From contig JBMYYE010000118.1 of NCBI GenBank assembly GCA_049609065.1, positions 1-6,786 of the forward strand: a DNA stretch of 6,786 bases, in the 5' to 3' direction. The notes below the pieces were generated by a model. It saw only the letters and a program-made list of their open reading frames with translations, did no database searches and was not told where the DNA came from. The first letter of the stretch is position 1. The number at the start of each line of letters is the position of its first letter. This DNA comes from JBMYYE01 sp049609065 (GTDB taxonomy: Bacteria > Pseudomonadota > Alphaproteobacteria > Rhodobacterales > Rhodobacteraceae). Position numbers and translations under genes: made by a program. Of the stretch, positions 6,417-6,786 are shown piece by piece.

Positions 6417-6786
6417 ATGGGTTATAAATCTGACATTGAAATCGCACGCGAAGCCAACAAAAAACCAATTATGGAAATTGGTGCAAAGCTTGGCATCGCA
6501 TCTGAACATCTTTTGCCATATGGCCACGATAAAGCCAAAGTGAGCCAAGACTTCATCAAAGCGCAAGCGGATAAAGAAGATGGCAAGCTGATCTTGGTGA
6601 CTGCGATTAACCCGACGCCAGCTGGCGAAGGTAAAACAACGACAACCGTTGGTCTTGGTGACGGGTTGAACCGTATTGGTAAAAACGCGATGATCTGTAT
6701 TCGCGAAGCATCCCTTGGGCCAAACTTCGGGATGAAGGGTGGCGCTGCTGGTGGCGGTTACGCACAGGTTGTTCCGATGGAGGAAA
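6417..6786 (+). CDS. fhs: Formate-tetrahydrofolate ligase (Fhs), 3'-truncated by the window edge
   Basis: Fhs (10-formyl-THF synthetase) joins formate to tetrahydrofolate using ATP, feeding C1 units into purine synthesis. In methylated-compound-using marine bacteria it also takes part in formaldehyde/formate handling. Only the first 123 codons of an enzyme of about 555 residues are present. They contain the P-loop region TPAGEGKTTTTVG (67-79), the sequence REASLGPNFG (96-105), and the family signature GMKGGAAGGGY (105-115). The ATG at 6417 is preceded by GGGGAGAG (6406-6413), and the N-terminus MGYKSDIEIA is typical for the family. The frame stays open to the edge. It starts 180 nt after the MOSC gene, so it is probably an independent unit. 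Confidence 0.96.
   Translation, partial: MGYKSDIEIAREANKKPIMEIGAKLGIASEHLLPYGHDKAKVSQDFIKAQADKEDGKLILVTAINPTPAGEGKTTTTVGLGDGLNRIGKNAMICIREASLGPNFGMKGGAAGGGYAQVVPMEE

Noticed and set aside
1..6786. A mobile island, defence locus, CRISPR array or other new multigene system
   Set aside because: All genes are core housekeeping genes in a familiar order and of similar composition. No repeat arrays, integrase, transposase, tRNA boundary or unfamiliar gene cluster is visible.

Overview
The window looks like a chromosomal segment from an alphaproteobacterium, most likely a roseobacter-type member of the Rhodobacterales. This rests on the proteins: the TolB, Pal, FtsH and MOSC sequences read like that group, and so does the order tolB-pal-ybgF-tilS-ftsH. 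Base composition is moderate by eye, lower than many roseobacters. All genes are on the + strand and tightly packed. I see no mobile element, tRNA, rRNA, CRISPR array or integrase.

Positions 1-2375 hold the end of the Tol-Pal envelope locus: the C-terminal three quarters of TolB, the lipoprotein Pal, and the periplasmic coiled-coil/TPR protein YbgF (CpoB). TolB and Pal link the outer membrane and peptidoglycan to the inner-membrane TolQRA motor (presumably just upstream, outside the window), and CpoB coordinates this with cell-wall synthesis. A good sigma-70-like promoter lies in the 73-nt tolB-pal gap, so pal-ybgF may also be expressed separately from tolB.

Positions 2372-5612 hold tilS, whose GTG start overlaps the ybgF stop, and ftsH. 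TilS makes the lysidine needed to decode AUA. FtsH is the membrane AAA+ zinc protease. The tilS-ftsH gap contains a possible heat-shock-like promoter, a perfect 8-bp inverted repeat and a strong Shine-Dalgarno that fixes a TTG start for ftsH. A textbook terminator with a TTCG loop follows ftsH and closes this unit.

Positions 5655-6786 hold a MOSC-domain protein (probable sulfur- or molybdenum-cofactor-related function, substrate unknown), then a 180-nt gap with two small GC-rich hairpins. The last gene is the 5' part of fhs (formate-tetrahydrofolate ligase, one-carbon metabolism), cut by the window edge.

This is an ordinary core-genome region. I looked for an undescribed system and did not find one. 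The most useful leads are regulatory: the ftsH leader, the internal promoter before pal, and the fhs leader.
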